DNA of 64,000 nt, taken from NCBI RefSeq assembly GCF_018687715.1, contig NC_056756.1, forward strand, positions 1,922,001 through 1,986,000, given 5' to 3'. The notes beneath the pieces are model-generated. The model did not search any database. It saw nothing but the letters and a program-made list of their open reading frames with translations, and had not been told where the DNA came from. Shown here piece by piece: positions 48,108 to 61,121 of this stretch (position 1 is the first letter of the stretch; each line of letters starts with the position of its first letter). The translations under genes were made by a program, and so were the position numbers. Source of the DNA: Carya illinoinensis. Taxonomy: Eukaryota; Streptophyta; Magnoliopsida; Fagales; Juglandaceae.

Positions 48108-48692
48108 CCCGAATGCAAAAAGTATTTCTCCAGATAAATAGACCACGAATCAGTCCTTTTATGTGTCCACGGTCGTTTATGATGGCTTCAAAATAGTGGT
48201 TGTTTATACTTTAATTCAATGGTATTTAGATAATTATTTAACAATTATTATTCTTATAGCTAGTAGCCTCATAAAAATTAATAATTATTATTTTATATTT
48301 TTATTAACATTATTCATTTAAAATAGAATTATAAGAAAAAAATTTGTATGGGTTATGACTTATGAGTGATGAAAATGAGAGGCATACCCACGTGCCAGCG
48401 TAGCGTAGCCAAGATGTAGGCGGCGGAAGTGCAAGCCACCTGGAACTAACGACAGCTGTACCTTTTTTTTTTTTTTTTTTACTAGGCTGTCCAAATCTTC
48501 ACACTGTAGAAGAGTGGAGCATATAAATAGGGAAATGCTTATTCAGTTTTTTTATTTTTATATTTCTAATTAATAGTTAAGTAAATATTTTTTAATAAAT
48601 TTCTAATTTTTATTTATTTTTAAAATTTTTTTAATAAGTTTAAAAAATATTTAAAAAAGATAAAGAAAATCTATATAAATAAGAGAAATGTT

Positions 48693-48826
48693 ATTATTAT
48701 TTTCACATCATATGTTAATATATTATTTGTTATTTTATTTAAATACAAAAATAAATATATAAATATATATTTAAATAAAAAATAGAAATGATAAATAATA
48801 CATAGTTATGTGATGTGAAAGATAAG
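48693..48826. mobile_element. Short MITE-like inverted repeat
   Basis: TTTTCACATCATATG at the left and ATGTGATGTGAAA at the right are near-perfect inverted ends around an AT-rich core. Confidence 0.45.
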
Positions 48827-51149
48827 TATAATTTTTTTAATAAGATTAGAACGAGGGTGATGTCATCATCCTATAAACGACACGCGTGGTAGTTGGTACA
48901 GGAGAGTGGGGAAGAAAAAGCGAAGGACAAGGCAATAAAATCTTATCTGGAAAAATAAAAAATAAAAAAATTCAAGTGTCCGCATCCCAAAAGCAGCGGA
49001 ACACACGGCACTACCACGCTGTGCTCGATCGTGGCGGTGTGCCCTCGTACGTGTTTCCGTACTATGTACTTTTGCTAAACGACAAATCATCGATTGACTG
49101 ATATCACTGGCAGTATGTGTGGCGTGGGCTTCCTGCCCATGGGAACCCTACGTCCCTACATCCCCACCCTCTTGACGTGGGAGCCAGCTTGGATCTCCCT
49201 GTCTTGCCGACTCTTTCTTTCCTGCACTCTTTTTCATTTCTTCTTTTATATTTTATTTTTGTTAAATACCGTTCTTTTCTTCTACAGAAACATTTTAGTC
49301 TAAAATAAATCTTTTTGGGTAGGTAAGGTAACATTTATCTAAATTTTATTTTCCGGAATTAGGAATAATAATAATGATAAATAACAACGAAAAGAAGAAT
49401 AATATCTTGAAGGGGGCAGTTGTGGATATTACTTGGTAAGCTGTTTTTCAGTTATTAGATGATCAGCAACCAGCTTTGCTGATTTTTTATTTTTTTGTTT
49501 TTAATGAATAAAAAGAAGCACCACCTACCTTCCACTGATACCAGTTCCGGATTTTGCGTAGCTCATTAGAAATTTGTGGATGTTTTGCTGACATTGTTTT
49601 CCGAATGGATAGGTAGAGAGTACAAAGTATTGAATGCCGACATCGTCTTTAATCATCACAATCTTAGAAAAGGGGAGCCTCATCCTCTCTCCTTTAGTAG
49701 TTGGTTTTTCTTGTCAAAGGGGTGAAAAATAAGACCAACAATAAATAAGTTAATGGTTTTATATATAAAATGAAAATGAGTAGGTTTTAGTGCTGCAAAG
49801 CCCCACATTTTGATTGTTTAATGAATCTAATAGCAGATGGTATCATATTTATTTATTTTTCTTTAAGGTAATTAATCAGTAACTTGAAGCACACTCATTT
49901 AACTTGATTGGTTTGTCTAAGGGAGGAGTTCGCAACAGAATCATGGCCCATTAATAGTGAAGCCCTAAATCAGTAAATGAAGAAAATATGGCCCAGATGA
50001 GCTGTATTGGACATGGTTGCATAGTCATATCCCAATCAATGGAGAGAGAGAGAGATTGATGGAATTATTTGGATGGCTATTAATTAATGAGTGATCCAAG
50101 GGAGAGTTTTCACATGGGAATTAAAATTCCTGTGGCGCCATGTGAGAGTCTTTGAGGGATTCAGAGCACTCTGTTTTCTTCCCCCTCTTTTCCCCATTTA
50201 TAAATTATATTATACCTTAAGATGCCATATCATATGAAATAGCCTCATCTTCAAATTAATTTCTCATCCCAGAATGTGGTATAGACTGTAAGACTATGGA
50301 ACACTTTCAATAAACATGTGAAAGATGATTAATTATTTAAGGAAAAGCTTTTCGTGCGTGCACTTTGTCCCCTTCTTTTTTTTTGACTTCACATGCATTA
50401 TGAAATTTTTAACCTTTTAATTTTATTGGAAATATAACCATAAATATTGATCTTTTTGTAATTTTTTAGCCGTGTGTGCAGTTAGCATAATATAAGGAAA
50501 TTGTTTGCATCCACTTGGTATTAAACTTATGGAACATAGTGGGGAGGCTTGCCAAATTTAAACTAGGCCAGCCAGCAGACATAGGTACAGCGGAGAAAAC
50601 TTATAATATTTATATAATACCGATGAATTAAAAGAATAAATAAATTAAAAAAGAGCAAAGCAAGTAGTCGTCCATGATATTAGTTCTAGCTGCTCATAAT
50701 CAGACAAACAATTATATATTAAAAAAAGAATTCAAAGGATGCGTGCCAAATGTCCGAATAATATGACCGTAATTCCACCCTACTTTCTACACGTATGGAA
50801 CAATAAGGGTTAAACAAGATACCATTCTTTCTAAAATGAAAAAAAAAAACTATACTATTTATTATATAAATAGGGAAAAAAAGAAGAAGATCATTTAGGC
50901 GTAAAAGGATAGAGTAAATAGAAAACAAATGACGGATTTTACATTGGTATTACTACTAATGGATGAAACAACACAAATGGGTGGAGGAAGAGAGAGAAAG
51001 CAATAGAAGAAGAACCATTTGTTGAAACTGGAAATGGTGGAGAGGGATGGCTGGAGGTTGGGTTCGTTGTTGTTGGAGGCTAGACTTGGAGACTGAGTTT
51101 GAAAGAAGAAGAGGACTGAAGGAGCGAGTTTTTAGTTTCAACCCTAGGT

Positions 51150-51796
51150 AGGGGTGAAAACCGACCTCATCGGCGCGGTTTTTGGGTAAAACCGATGCCG
51201 ACCGATGATGTGAGATTCACCGGAGCAACCGACCGTAACCGGTCGATGGGGGGGAGGAAAACCGTCCGTATCTACTCCGGCGGTTCTCGGTCGGTTGTCG
51301 GTTCCTCTAGCGGCGCTGGTGCTCGGAGAGAGTAGAGAGAGAGAGAGTTACAGAGGAGAGAGAGAGAAGCTGTGAGAATCGGGGGAAGAAGAAGAAGGAG
51401 GAAGAAGGAGATCAAAACGACGCCGTTTGGTTTTAAATCCAACGGCGTCGTTCTACTTATTTTTTTTTTCGTTATCATAGATAAAACGGCGCCGTTTGCT
51501 TTAATACAAACGGCGTCGTTTACATGTGTTTTATCATAACAGAATCAAACGACGCCGTTCCACTTAGTGGAACGGCGTCGTTTTATTTAGGTATAAATTA
51601 AAAAATATATATGTTTATGTTGTTGGCCGGTTTAGCGGTTTGAGCCGGCCTCAAACCGCGACTGAACCGACGAACGTCGGTTTTGCTAAATCGCTGCCGA
51701 CCGCCGACCGGTTCCTTGGCGGTTTCGGCCGGTTCCGGTCTCCGGCGGCCGGTCTGAGTCGGTCACGGCCGGTTTGCCGGTTTCGTGTACACCCCT
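51150..51796. mobile_element. GC-rich palindromic non-autonomous element, 10-bp TSD
   Basis: Ends are AGGGGTG and CACCCCT; flanks are AACCCTAGGT at 51140-51149 and 51797-51806, a perfect 10-bp direct repeat. Inside, ACCGACCG/CGGTCGG-rich arms surround three large inverted repeats built on ACGACGCCGTTT. The longest is a 37-nt palindrome at 51547-51583 with 18-bp arms. There is no coding capacity. A TSD of 9-10 bp would suit a Mutator-related non-autonomous element, but the class is not proven. Confidence 0.7.
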
Positions 51797-51806
51797 AACC
51801 CTAGGT

Positions 51807-52070
51807 CGAATAGGCGTCATGTTTGTTTTTTTTTTTTTTTTAAATTTAGAAACTACATAGTTAAAATGATGTAATAAGTGAAACGGTGTAGTTTTCAAAA
51901 TGTATAATTTTAAAAAAAAGGGTAGCTGATGTCAGCCGATTTTAATGGTTTGAATTGGAGTCAAATCGAGACCGAAACCGACCGACGTCAATTTTGTTAA
52001 AATTCTAACCGATTTTGGCCGATTTCACATTTTGACGGCCGGCTTGGCCGGTTTTTATACACCCCTAGGT
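51807..52070. mobile_element. Partial element related to the adjacent GC-rich element
   Basis: The right end (GACGGCCGGCTTGGCCGGTT, then TACACCCCT) resembles the right end of 51150-51796, and CCCTAGGTAG follows again at 52063-52072. No matching left end is found, so it may be an older copy into which the first one jumped. Confidence 0.5.
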
Positions 52071-52898
52071 AGTAGTGGCGCAAAGGATCACCAACTGTCA
52101 ATTTTTATTAAGTAAATTTAGGATAGAAGAATTTTAGGTTGAAGTGCGTGTGCACGTGCATGCATGTGTGAATATATGGGAGGCTGCATATGCATAAGCA
52201 CACGTGCCCACATATGTGTGTGAGTTCTTGGAGGCTGAGTAAATTTTTGGCAGAGAAATCTCTCTCTCTCTCTCTGTGGTTATGAATGTGATGGCATGTG
52301 GATTCATAAAAACTCAGTCAACTACACAACTTGCACTCCTTGCCCCAAGAAATTTCTACAGTCTCCACTCATGCTGCCATGCCATAAAAACTTGTTTTTT
52401 TTTTTAAAAAGGATCTCTTGGAAAATATGTTAGATAGTGAGAGAGATGTGGGAGAGAGCCTCCAATCAGAGGACATGCACTGACAATAACCTAAATATTT
52501 ATGTCATTTTATTTTGGGGTTCTGCAGCATCAAAAGCCTAATATGTTCGTTCTCTTGACCACACTTTCAGATTTTCAATTCTTCATTCCAATTGATTAAA
52601 CATTATCAGTGCAGAGATTCAAAAAAGAGGGAAATTTGAGTAAAATGAGTAAAAATACTAGAAAGTATTCACTGTAATCTTGAAAATGAACATCCCATCT
52701 TTCCATATTTCTGCACTAAATCTGGTAAAATCTGCACCAAACCCTCTATTGGAGAACCACAGATACCTGGTGCACAGGATAGCTCATAGATACGGATATA
52801 AATTATAATAAGCCAACTAGAAACGACCATATTAATCAAATCAGAGATTGTCTCTAAATCACGCACAAAACTGAAGATAAGACTAAGAGTTTGTCATT

Positions 52899-52932
<34 letters not shown>

Positions 52933-53382
52933 GCATTACTGCAGAAGGGATAGGTGTCCATATACGGTGGAAGGGAGAAATGGACGTGTACCCGGTTTTG
53001 TTTAGAGGGTACACAGTGCCTCGCTGTCTAGCATGTGAAGTTGTAGCTTTTCCCCTTCTCTCCCTGTTACATGCACCCCCTTATAACCCTAACCCCAACC
53101 CGCACTTCTGATTCATTCGCTTACAGACCCGAATAGGGGGGAGAGAGTCAGGACAAAACTAGTCTAGGATTTTAGTCTGATTCCCTTTGAATTTTCCCAC
53201 ACGCCTCATTTCCACCCTTCCCATCTCACACTACTTGGAGAGAAGACAAAGTAGTCTTAAGAGTGCCGCTAGGAAGCTTGAGCGCGAGTGACTCTCAGTT
53301 TAGTTGTCTCTCTTTCTTGATAAATTCCAGGGCTTATATAAGAAAACCCATTTGGGATTTCCTTTGACCAAATTAGAGGAAA
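52071..53382. promoter_or_regulatory. SOFL upstream region
   Basis: No gene. It contains CT and GA runs (52259-52276, 52905-52931) and a C/T-rich leader before the ATG at 53383, typical of plant promoter and 5' UTR regions. No core element is assigned with confidence. Confidence 0.4.
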
Positions 53383-54369
53383 ATGAATGTGTTTGATTCA
53401 GAATGCAGCAGTGGGTGCGAGTCTGGTTGGACTTTGTACTTGGAACACTCTTTCCTTTCTCCCAATGTTTCAAGTAGACATACTGGGTTTCTAGATAGAA
53501 AAGATCGTTTCTGTGCTGAATATAAAGATAAAAGAGCTAAAGAAGAGGCTGAAGAAGAAGAAGAGGACTTGTCTATGGTTTCTGATGCATCTTCTGGGCC
53601 TCCACATCCCTTTGAAGATGAAGGTTACGTCAATGATGACAGTGGGTGCTTTTACCCTGCGTCCAGAGCCGCCACATTGGCGAAGAATGTGGGGAAAAGG
53701 CAGAAAATAAAACAACACCGACACCGTAACGATCACGAACTGAATGATTTTCTCGATGACACTGCTAGCTCTCCTGTTATCAATTTCTCCTTGGTAAGTT
53801 CGCATATATAGGACCCTTAGCTAAAGTAATATCCAAAAATAGCACGATCCAACTGGTGTTGCTTGGAGAAATTAATTATTGGATTATATTTTATCCGATG
53901 GTTTCTTTAATATTTGGCAGAACAACTTCACTCTTGACAATAATCAACCTTCAATGGAGAGTGTCTTGGGTTTTTCACAAGGTTTCTCAGAAACTCGTTT
54001 TGAGGTACTTGCCCCTAACTCTTTCTGGGGTTTGATTGAAGCTTTTAGTTCTCTTTTGTAAATAATTATACAAAGTATATTTATAGCTGGTGCATTCTCG
54101 CAGCGTACACCTGCATTCCAAGAGCACTTCGGTTTTTCGAAGTCCACCCTGCCTGCAAACCAGCTTCAGAACAACCAGTTGAGTGCTGCTTATTAATATA
54201 TTTCTTAATTTAAATTCTAATACCGTGGTACTATTGAAAGCTTTAATGGTTATGATTCATTGCATTCATTGCGTGAGCTATTAACATGCTAATGATTGTT
54301 CGTAATTAATTAACCGAAAAATTTCTTCTCTACAGGTGGTTTGAAGGGAAGAGGTTAGGATTGAGATGA
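53383..54369 (+). CDS. SOFL: SOB FIVE-LIKE (SOFL) protein
   Basis: Four exons: 53383-53793, 53921-54004, 54104-54177 and 54336-54369, GT-AG, phases consistent, about 200 residues. The first exon has both hallmarks of the family: the SOFL-A motif CESGWTLYLE near residues 12-21 and the SOFL-B motif EDLSMVSDASSGPPHPFED near residue 60, after an acidic stretch (EEAEEEEED). A basic nuclear-signal-like patch (KRQKIKQHRHR) follows. The short 3' exons read SVLGFSQGFSETRFE, then RTPAFQEHFGFSKSTLP and WFEGKRLGLR before TGA. SOB5 and SOFL proteins are plant-specific and raise cytokinin levels and responses; their biochemical activity is unknown. Gene intact. Confidence 0.9.
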
Positions 54370-57300
54370 GGTGATGTCCCTGCTTCTGCCGCTGATGCTG
54401 TTGTTACCATAGAAGTTGCTCTGAATGAAATGATAGCATGGCTGTCAAAGTAAAAGGAGACGGATCTCAAAAGGGATCTTGTTCCTTGCCTTTTATTTTC
54501 TTTTCTCTGCTTTTGCCTGTCAATGCAGTGGGAAACAACCTGAGGAATGCTTGGAAATAAATTTCTTGTTTGGAAAATTTAATTTCCTTGTCAATGAATA
54601 GTTGGTACAAATCAGCTTTGTCTTTTAGGCAGTCTCCATGCTGTCATGCCAGCTCTTGTTTTTTCATGGAGCCTCATGCAGTCTTTATATCACTTATTTG
54701 CACCTTTAGATGCTATTAGCTAACTTTACCTCATATGGCAATGTGAGCAAAAATTGGATGGTGTAGCTGCAATCCAGCAGAGCAATTTTTAATATCTGCT
54801 TCCAAAAGCTACAGTCTAAAACTGGAAGGAAAATTGCTATGGAAATGAATGTTCCCTGAAAACTTGGGGCTTACTGGGTGTTTCCTAATTATTCTTATTT
54901 ATTGTCACATATTCCGCCACCCATATATGTTGTGTCCAACCTAAAACCATAAATCAGATATGTCGTGGTTATTGGATCTTGCAGATTGCAACTCCTAGCT
55001 CCCCTCTAATCCTTCATCCCTTGCTTCCCACAATAAATCCTTATCAAATCTTATGATGCATATCAATCTTTCAGCAAATTCCAGTCAGTCTCACCCGTCC
55101 AACCTACAAACAAACGAACAAGTCCTCGGAAGTGACCGTAAAGAAAGGAAGCAATAGATTGGCAAATTAATCAGAAAGTAAACGGGTAGCGAGAGATAGA
55201 GATAGAGCTGTCATGCGGTTCTAGTAATGCTTTGGGTGCTTTTGATATTTCTTTAAACCATAACTTTTCAACGAAAGGACGGAATGAAGTAACCACTCGC
55301 TAGACATGCCATCCAAACACATAATTATAATGTCATGATTTGGTGGAATCCCTCAAATCCTTGTTAAAAAGCTTACTATTGTAGAAGAAGAACCAAATCT
55401 TAGAGAAGGCTTGGGCACTGATAAGGACAATAAACTTGTCTCTGATAATCCAGACAAGGTTCCATCCGTCCTGATAGTTCTTTTCCTCATGACAGCACGA
55501 CATTTTAGGCCTAGTTTGCACATGAAAAATAATGCAGGAAAATGAAAAGTATAATGGGTGATGGGCAATCAGTACAGAGTGCACGGATGAGGCGGAAATG
55601 CCAAACTTAATGTGGGACTATGTCATATGCATCTCCATGACCCTTTTTTAAGTCCACGAGATCCTGCCTGTGATCTTTCTGACCTAATGGAACATGCTCC
55701 ATTTTGTTTAATATGTCATCTTTATCTCATTTGGAAAGATCTTCATTTCTCAAATATTTAATGTATACGACATTTATTTATGCAACTTTCCTCCTTCCAA
55801 GCCTGTCCGCCATTGAAGCTGTCATTGGACTTGATGTCATGCACAATTATGTGTCTTTCCCTGGATTTCTTTATTCCTCTAACTATTCCCAGTCCGTTCC
55901 TACTCAAATAAAAAAAGCTGGGTTTCTGCTAGAAATGTTGAGAAAGATAAAGAAAAGATAGCACTTGGGAATTTAGGATGTCCAAATTTTAAGCTTTGCT
56001 CACATGCCCTTTTTCATATTTAATTCTCCGGTCCAGTAATGGAGTATTCCACTAGTCAACAAATTGCAGAAGGAAAAGAAAAAATGTGGAAGCAAGGTAA
56101 TGACAAATAATAAAAATAAAATAAAAAAGGAGAAGGTTTTAGTCTTTGCCTCACTGCATTCCATCATCAGATTGGATAAGGAGGATCTAAGAGGTATGGG
56201 AGAAACTTCTTCTGCCCTTCCAACCACCGCCAAAACAAAACCTTCAATTTACTGTAACATAGAGACGGGGGGAAGGGAGGGGGCTTTGTTGTTTCTTACA
56301 AGAGCTCTGATATCTACTTCTGCCTGCAATGCTGTGTTAACTTCGAGTGTTCCCATTTCTTTAGACAAAACCATTCCACATCCCTTATCATCTCTGCCAT
56401 GGACATGAATATGTTATGAATCAGGAAGCATGGAAGCACTAGGTCCACTGTCACGACCAAAGAGTTGACAGTACCAATAAATAGTGAAATCTAATTTTGG
56501 CAAAGGGCGCTTTTGCTGGTCGTGGCCAATTATTATCATAAAAACTGTGATGTGTCTCGTTACAGGACCAGTAAATTGATTTCAACATAACTTGTGTGCT
56601 TGTGCTTGAAAGAAGGGAACATAACACACATACATATCCCACTTTCATTCAAGCCAGGGCGCTGAACATGCATTTTAACTCTCTCCACCGTAAAGATGAG
56701 TGCCTCGTCAAGAATCAGCGGCACAGTCTGCAAAGTTCTGGAAAGGGTGGATAAATCTCTTAGCTATGAGGCCCCCGTAAATCAAAACATGTTAGCAATA
56801 GAGATTCTTCTTATCTATACGCCTAGTTTGGTTTGGACAAAATCTTGAGGAGTTCGGTCGTGAAGATTTTTTATTCACAACTATTCAATTCATGTCGGTT
56901 ATGACATATACAGCAGATGCAGGAAAATGAGATTCTACAATTATTATTATTATTATTATTATTATTCAGATATAAGCTTAAGTTAGCCCGATGGGCCCAG
57001 AATTGTGGCTGAGGTGGAATGCTATCATAATAAAACTAAGAAAAGGGCCCAAAACCGCGGATACTTTGGGCCAAAACATGACAGCGCAATCCATTGTGCA
57101 GCATCACAATAATTATGTTGGGGCTCAACCAAATTTCAACCCCATGAATGCTTGTGGTCTCAATTCCAGGTTCAAAGTTCAAACTTTGTGCAGCATCACA
57201 TACTGTTTTCGTTGTAAGGCCAAACCTGCCTAGGAATTGGAGACCTGATAAGATATCAAACACCTACAGCTATTTTCCCCTTCACTCCTGAATAGATTAT

Positions 57301-57669
57301 AAGAATTTATAATAAATTGCTTTGGCAAACCAAGTATTTTACTGGAGCAGTTTGCACAGACTCGAATGGCAGAAGGCCATCCATTGATGTGTTAATTGCC
57401 CATAGTTTAAATGAGTTTTAAACAGTAAATGATTGCTCCTCAGCTGGAAATATATATACAACTCATTCCATATGGAAATTTCACGCAAAAAATGAGCATT
57501 ATCAAGTCACCAAAGCAGGAACTTGCTGAACATTTGGAACTTGAAAGCGTGGTAGAAGTTGGTCTAATAGAAGTTGCAGTAAAAGGGTGGAAAACAAGTC
57601 AAAATGTTGCTGCCAATAACATCTTTTAAGCAGCTTATACAGTTTCAAAAAGTGATGTGAAACGTCCTC
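54370..57669. other. Intergenic, no recognised gene
   Basis: SOFL 3' UTR lies at the left end. Open frames of 60-114 codons on both strands show no known domain. An ATT run is at 56939-56965 and GGGCCCA-type sites lie at 56994-57000 and 57046-57052. Confidence 0.5.
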
Positions 57670-58461
57670 TCATTTGTTTTTTTGAAGCCAATCAATAATA
57701 CCCTTCTCTGCCTCTGAAAGCTGCTCTTGGTTTCCCTTCGAAGCTCCTTCCACAAACTCAAAGTAGTCCTTGTAATTGCGCTTGTAGTAACTATCCAGTC
57801 TCTGCAACATAATCATAATAATGATAAAATGCACGTCATATATTTTGCTTGAAAGGTGCATGAAAATATAGTGTTATTTTGAATCGCCACCCTAAAATTG
57901 AAAGGGGAAAAAATCTCAAGAGTTTTTAAGTTCTAGAAAGTAGCATCTTTTTTCTTCATTTGTTAATTGAACGCGCTGTAAAAAGCTCAACGGTTTCAAT
58001 CTAATCTACCATACAAAAAATGAAAGTAGGAAATCTGTGCAGCCAAGAAATTATTCACCTCCTTGTCATTTTTGGACTTGTTTTCCTCTGACTTCTTCAG
58101 ATACTCTGAAAAGATTATCAAGTGCCAATTAATCAGAAGAATGAAAGGGCGGACGGCTAAGCTAAATATATGGGCACCCAAAAACTATGACAAAAAAGGA
58201 AAAAAAAAAAAAATGCGACTGAGGCTGAAGAGAGAAATCAATACGTTTAAGAAGGTCAGTCCTGGAGTCGGCGACTTGGGGAGCAAAAACCAGAGTGGAA
58301 AAGAGGAGGCATCTCCTTCCAATGTCTGAGGTGGTGGTGGTGGTGGTTGTTGAAGATGGTGTTTTTCGCTCTCTTCTATGGACTGCCTGCACGTTAGATG
58401 AAGCAAACCTGTTCACAGTGACAGTCAGTGCCATCAATATACTTTGGCCTATTGAACTCAT
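57670..58461 (-). CDS. Small thylakoid-targeted chloroplast protein (PsaN-like annotation)
   Basis: Three exons: 58461-58245, 58105-58059 and 57801-57670, GT-AG, phases consistent, about 131 residues. The start may be the first ATG or the in-frame ATG 27 bases on (MALTVTVNRFASS). The N-terminus is a Ser/Thr-rich transit peptide, followed by a twin-arginine, hydrophobic lumen signal (GRRCLLFSTLVFAPQVADSR). The mature part is short, charged and helical: YLKKSEENKSKNDKERLDSY, then YKRNYKDYFEFVEG and LSEAEKGIIDWLQKNK. From memory it resembles Arabidopsis AT1G49975, described as a photosystem I subunit N-like protein of the thylakoid; I could not check this. Gene intact. Function beyond thylakoid location is inference. 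Confidence 0.75.
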
Positions 58462-59380
58462 TTCAGAGCTACCATTGACAACTCTCTCTCTCTCTCTCTC
58501 TCTCTCTGGGGTACGAGTACAACCACCAGTTCAATAGAAATATGGATATGATGATAAGGTTTCCTTTCTTACCGACGGTATCTCCTAACCCTCAATTAGA
58601 CATTAATGTATTTCAGTAACCACTTACCACGCAAATTAAATGCGACGTGCCGTAGTCCCTTCAAATGCACGGGTGTTTGGAATGACAATATTTGTCATAT
58701 TTCGAGTGATCACGTTTTAAATAGATTTTTATTCGACTGATTAACTTACAAAATTACTTCAAATGTATCACATCAATATAAAAAATTGTAACACTCAAAA
58801 TAAAGAGCAGTATTACTTGAGGTGTTAAAGTACCTAAGACTTGGATAAAAAAATAAAAAATAAAAACTTTTTGAGGAGAACATTGTCTCTCAGGCCCCGG
58901 CTCAACTGATTATGTTCATCATTTTCTGTATTCATCTAACCCTTGACGTAGAAACTAGAAACTAGAAAACAGCCCAGATATATTGGTTTTCAGTGTATGG
59001 AAGCCTACAAACTATAGCACGGACGTTATTTACTATAAAAGCTCTTATGTTTGAATCGCATGTTGCAACATGTTTTTTTCGAGCAGTCTATGATAGAAAT
59101 TGTAAGATGTGTAGAAAGTTATGGTTCTGTCTGTGCAAAATGAAGGCAAATCAGTTACACAACAAACTAGCAGTCAAAACCCTCTACAGTCCACAGGAAC
59201 CGTAGCATCCCTGATCTCTCCACTGCGAACAGCTCGATGCTGGTATTCATGCTAAAAGACCAGTGACCACAAAAATACAGTAAGGGGGTAGATATGCAGA
59301 AACAGATCTTTTGGTTCTCTATGTAGTATTGTCAAGCAGGACCAGCACAAAGATGCATGAAATTGATGGCCTATCTCCCT
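58462..59380. other. Spacer between thylakoid-protein gene and MRS2-like gene
   Basis: Contains a CT run (58482-58507) close to the start of the thylakoid-protein gene and the likely 3' UTR of the MRS2-like gene. No other gene recognised. Confidence 0.5.
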
Positions 59381-61121
59381 TCACCTTTCTAGCAATCTCT
59401 TGCGTTTGTACAAGGCAATAGCAAAGACGTATAAGAATATGCTTCCAGCAGTGCTTCCCCCAATAGTCCACATGAACTTTTTTGGCCCTAATACCTGATC
59501 CTTGAACAACTCTATTCTGATGTTCATTCCCATAATGCCAGCCACAACAACAAAGGAACTCAGGACAAGAGTTGCAGTTGATAACATGACCCCCATTTGC
59601 AGGAGAAGGTTCTGTTTGTCGTCCAGCATTATGTTGATGTAGTCCTCTGTGTCGTCTACATACTCCCTCAGCTTCCAAGTGACAACCACCAGAAAAGAAT
59701 GAGGTATGCTAACAATGGAAAAGTCAATCGAAAGCATGCTTGAAATAAAAGAAACCACAACAGAGATTTGTTTTCAGAGAAATACCAAATTCTTTTGCCA
59801 CAAGAGCAATTGGTTTTGAACCATGTTGGTGCTTATGTTTATAAGAAAGGGAAAGAGAAAACCCCTAAGAGAAAATTGAGGGTAAAATAGGTTTCCATAC
59901 CGTGGTTAATTTGTTTAGTGTACCGTCAATTTGCACAAAATATGACTCCAAGACCATTTCAAGCTCCTTTACATCAAGGTTCTTGTTCCCACCACTGTGA
60001 ATAGTGGCAGTGCGGTTCCCACCAGGGTTGTCAGGGTTATATCCACCTTTGTAAGCATTGGAACACCCACCAGTTTGCAAAGATATTTTGGGAGGCATCA
60101 TCCTGATAAAATGCAATGGGAAATTCTAGATGCGACAGAAGCCAATGGAAGGTTGTAATTTATAAGATAAAAATGAGACTTATATGGTTACATGCCAATC
60201 ATGCATATCTGATTGAGAGACTTCATCAACCGTTTCATCTATCTCATTCATGGAGGAATCAGAATAATCTTCTAGGTTTTGAAGAACCAACTTTTCTGTC
60301 AAATACATTTCAGCCATATCTTCTTCATCATCTAGCAAGTTTTCTAATTCATCCCTTACCTGAACATCATGAGCATGAGTACCACAATTAAAAGCAAATA
60401 TGCAAATATGGAATACAACAATGTGGTTCAATTGTTCTGTCATCCAAACTATATATGAACAACCATGTACAGGGCGTTATCATCTTAACTGATTGATAAA
60501 ATGCATATTGGTTCTCAATCCTAACACTACAAAACCTTTTGAACACGTCCGGTTAAAGCAACCAAGCGGCTTTTAATATGGCGAACACGGTCCAAATTGA
60601 GAGTACTAATCGTTGAAGTCAGCTTATCTAACGCAGAATTAGCCTCCTGATCCAACGTCCTTGCCTAGTTTGGTGACAACAAAGTAGAAATAAAAGTAAG
60701 CTATATCACACACACACAAGCTGACATGCAAGAAAAAACTATCAAATGGAAAAGGGAATAACATTTCACACACATAAGCTGATACGCAAGAAAAAACTAC
60801 AAATGGAAAAGGGAATAACACTTACTTCGGTTTCTAAGCAACTGCAAGCAGCCTCGAGGCATGCCTCCAATGCAACAAACTCAAACGGAAGAACTTCTGA
60901 TCCATCTTGATTCTCAATGTCACACTTCCCCTCCACCTTCCTCGACTCATCTCGATTCTCAGACACCCTTGACTGTGGTATATCTAGTTCATACAAATTC
61001 TTCCCGTTTGAACCATCACCATTGCCCTCCTGAAAAAGCGACACAATAAATAACAAAAGCTACAAAAAGAAACAATAAACCAGCACAAAGAAAAGAAAAG
61101 GAGGTCTGGTCTACTCCTCAA

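Larger units (their letters stand above)
47567..51139. other. Intergenic AT-rich DNA
   Basis: No gene recognised. Two MITE-like inverted-end elements (47931-48107 and about 48693-48826), a T-run near 48463-48480 and a short GA run near 50042 are seen. Confidence 0.55.

Noticed and set aside
55704..55961. 85-codon frame beginning with a hydrophobic stretch
   Set aside because: Looks signal-peptide-like at first, but no family, no splice context and no conserved motif.
59319..59678. 119-codon frame overlapping the last MRS2 exon
   Set aside because: Shadow in another frame of the exon that encodes the GMN motif.
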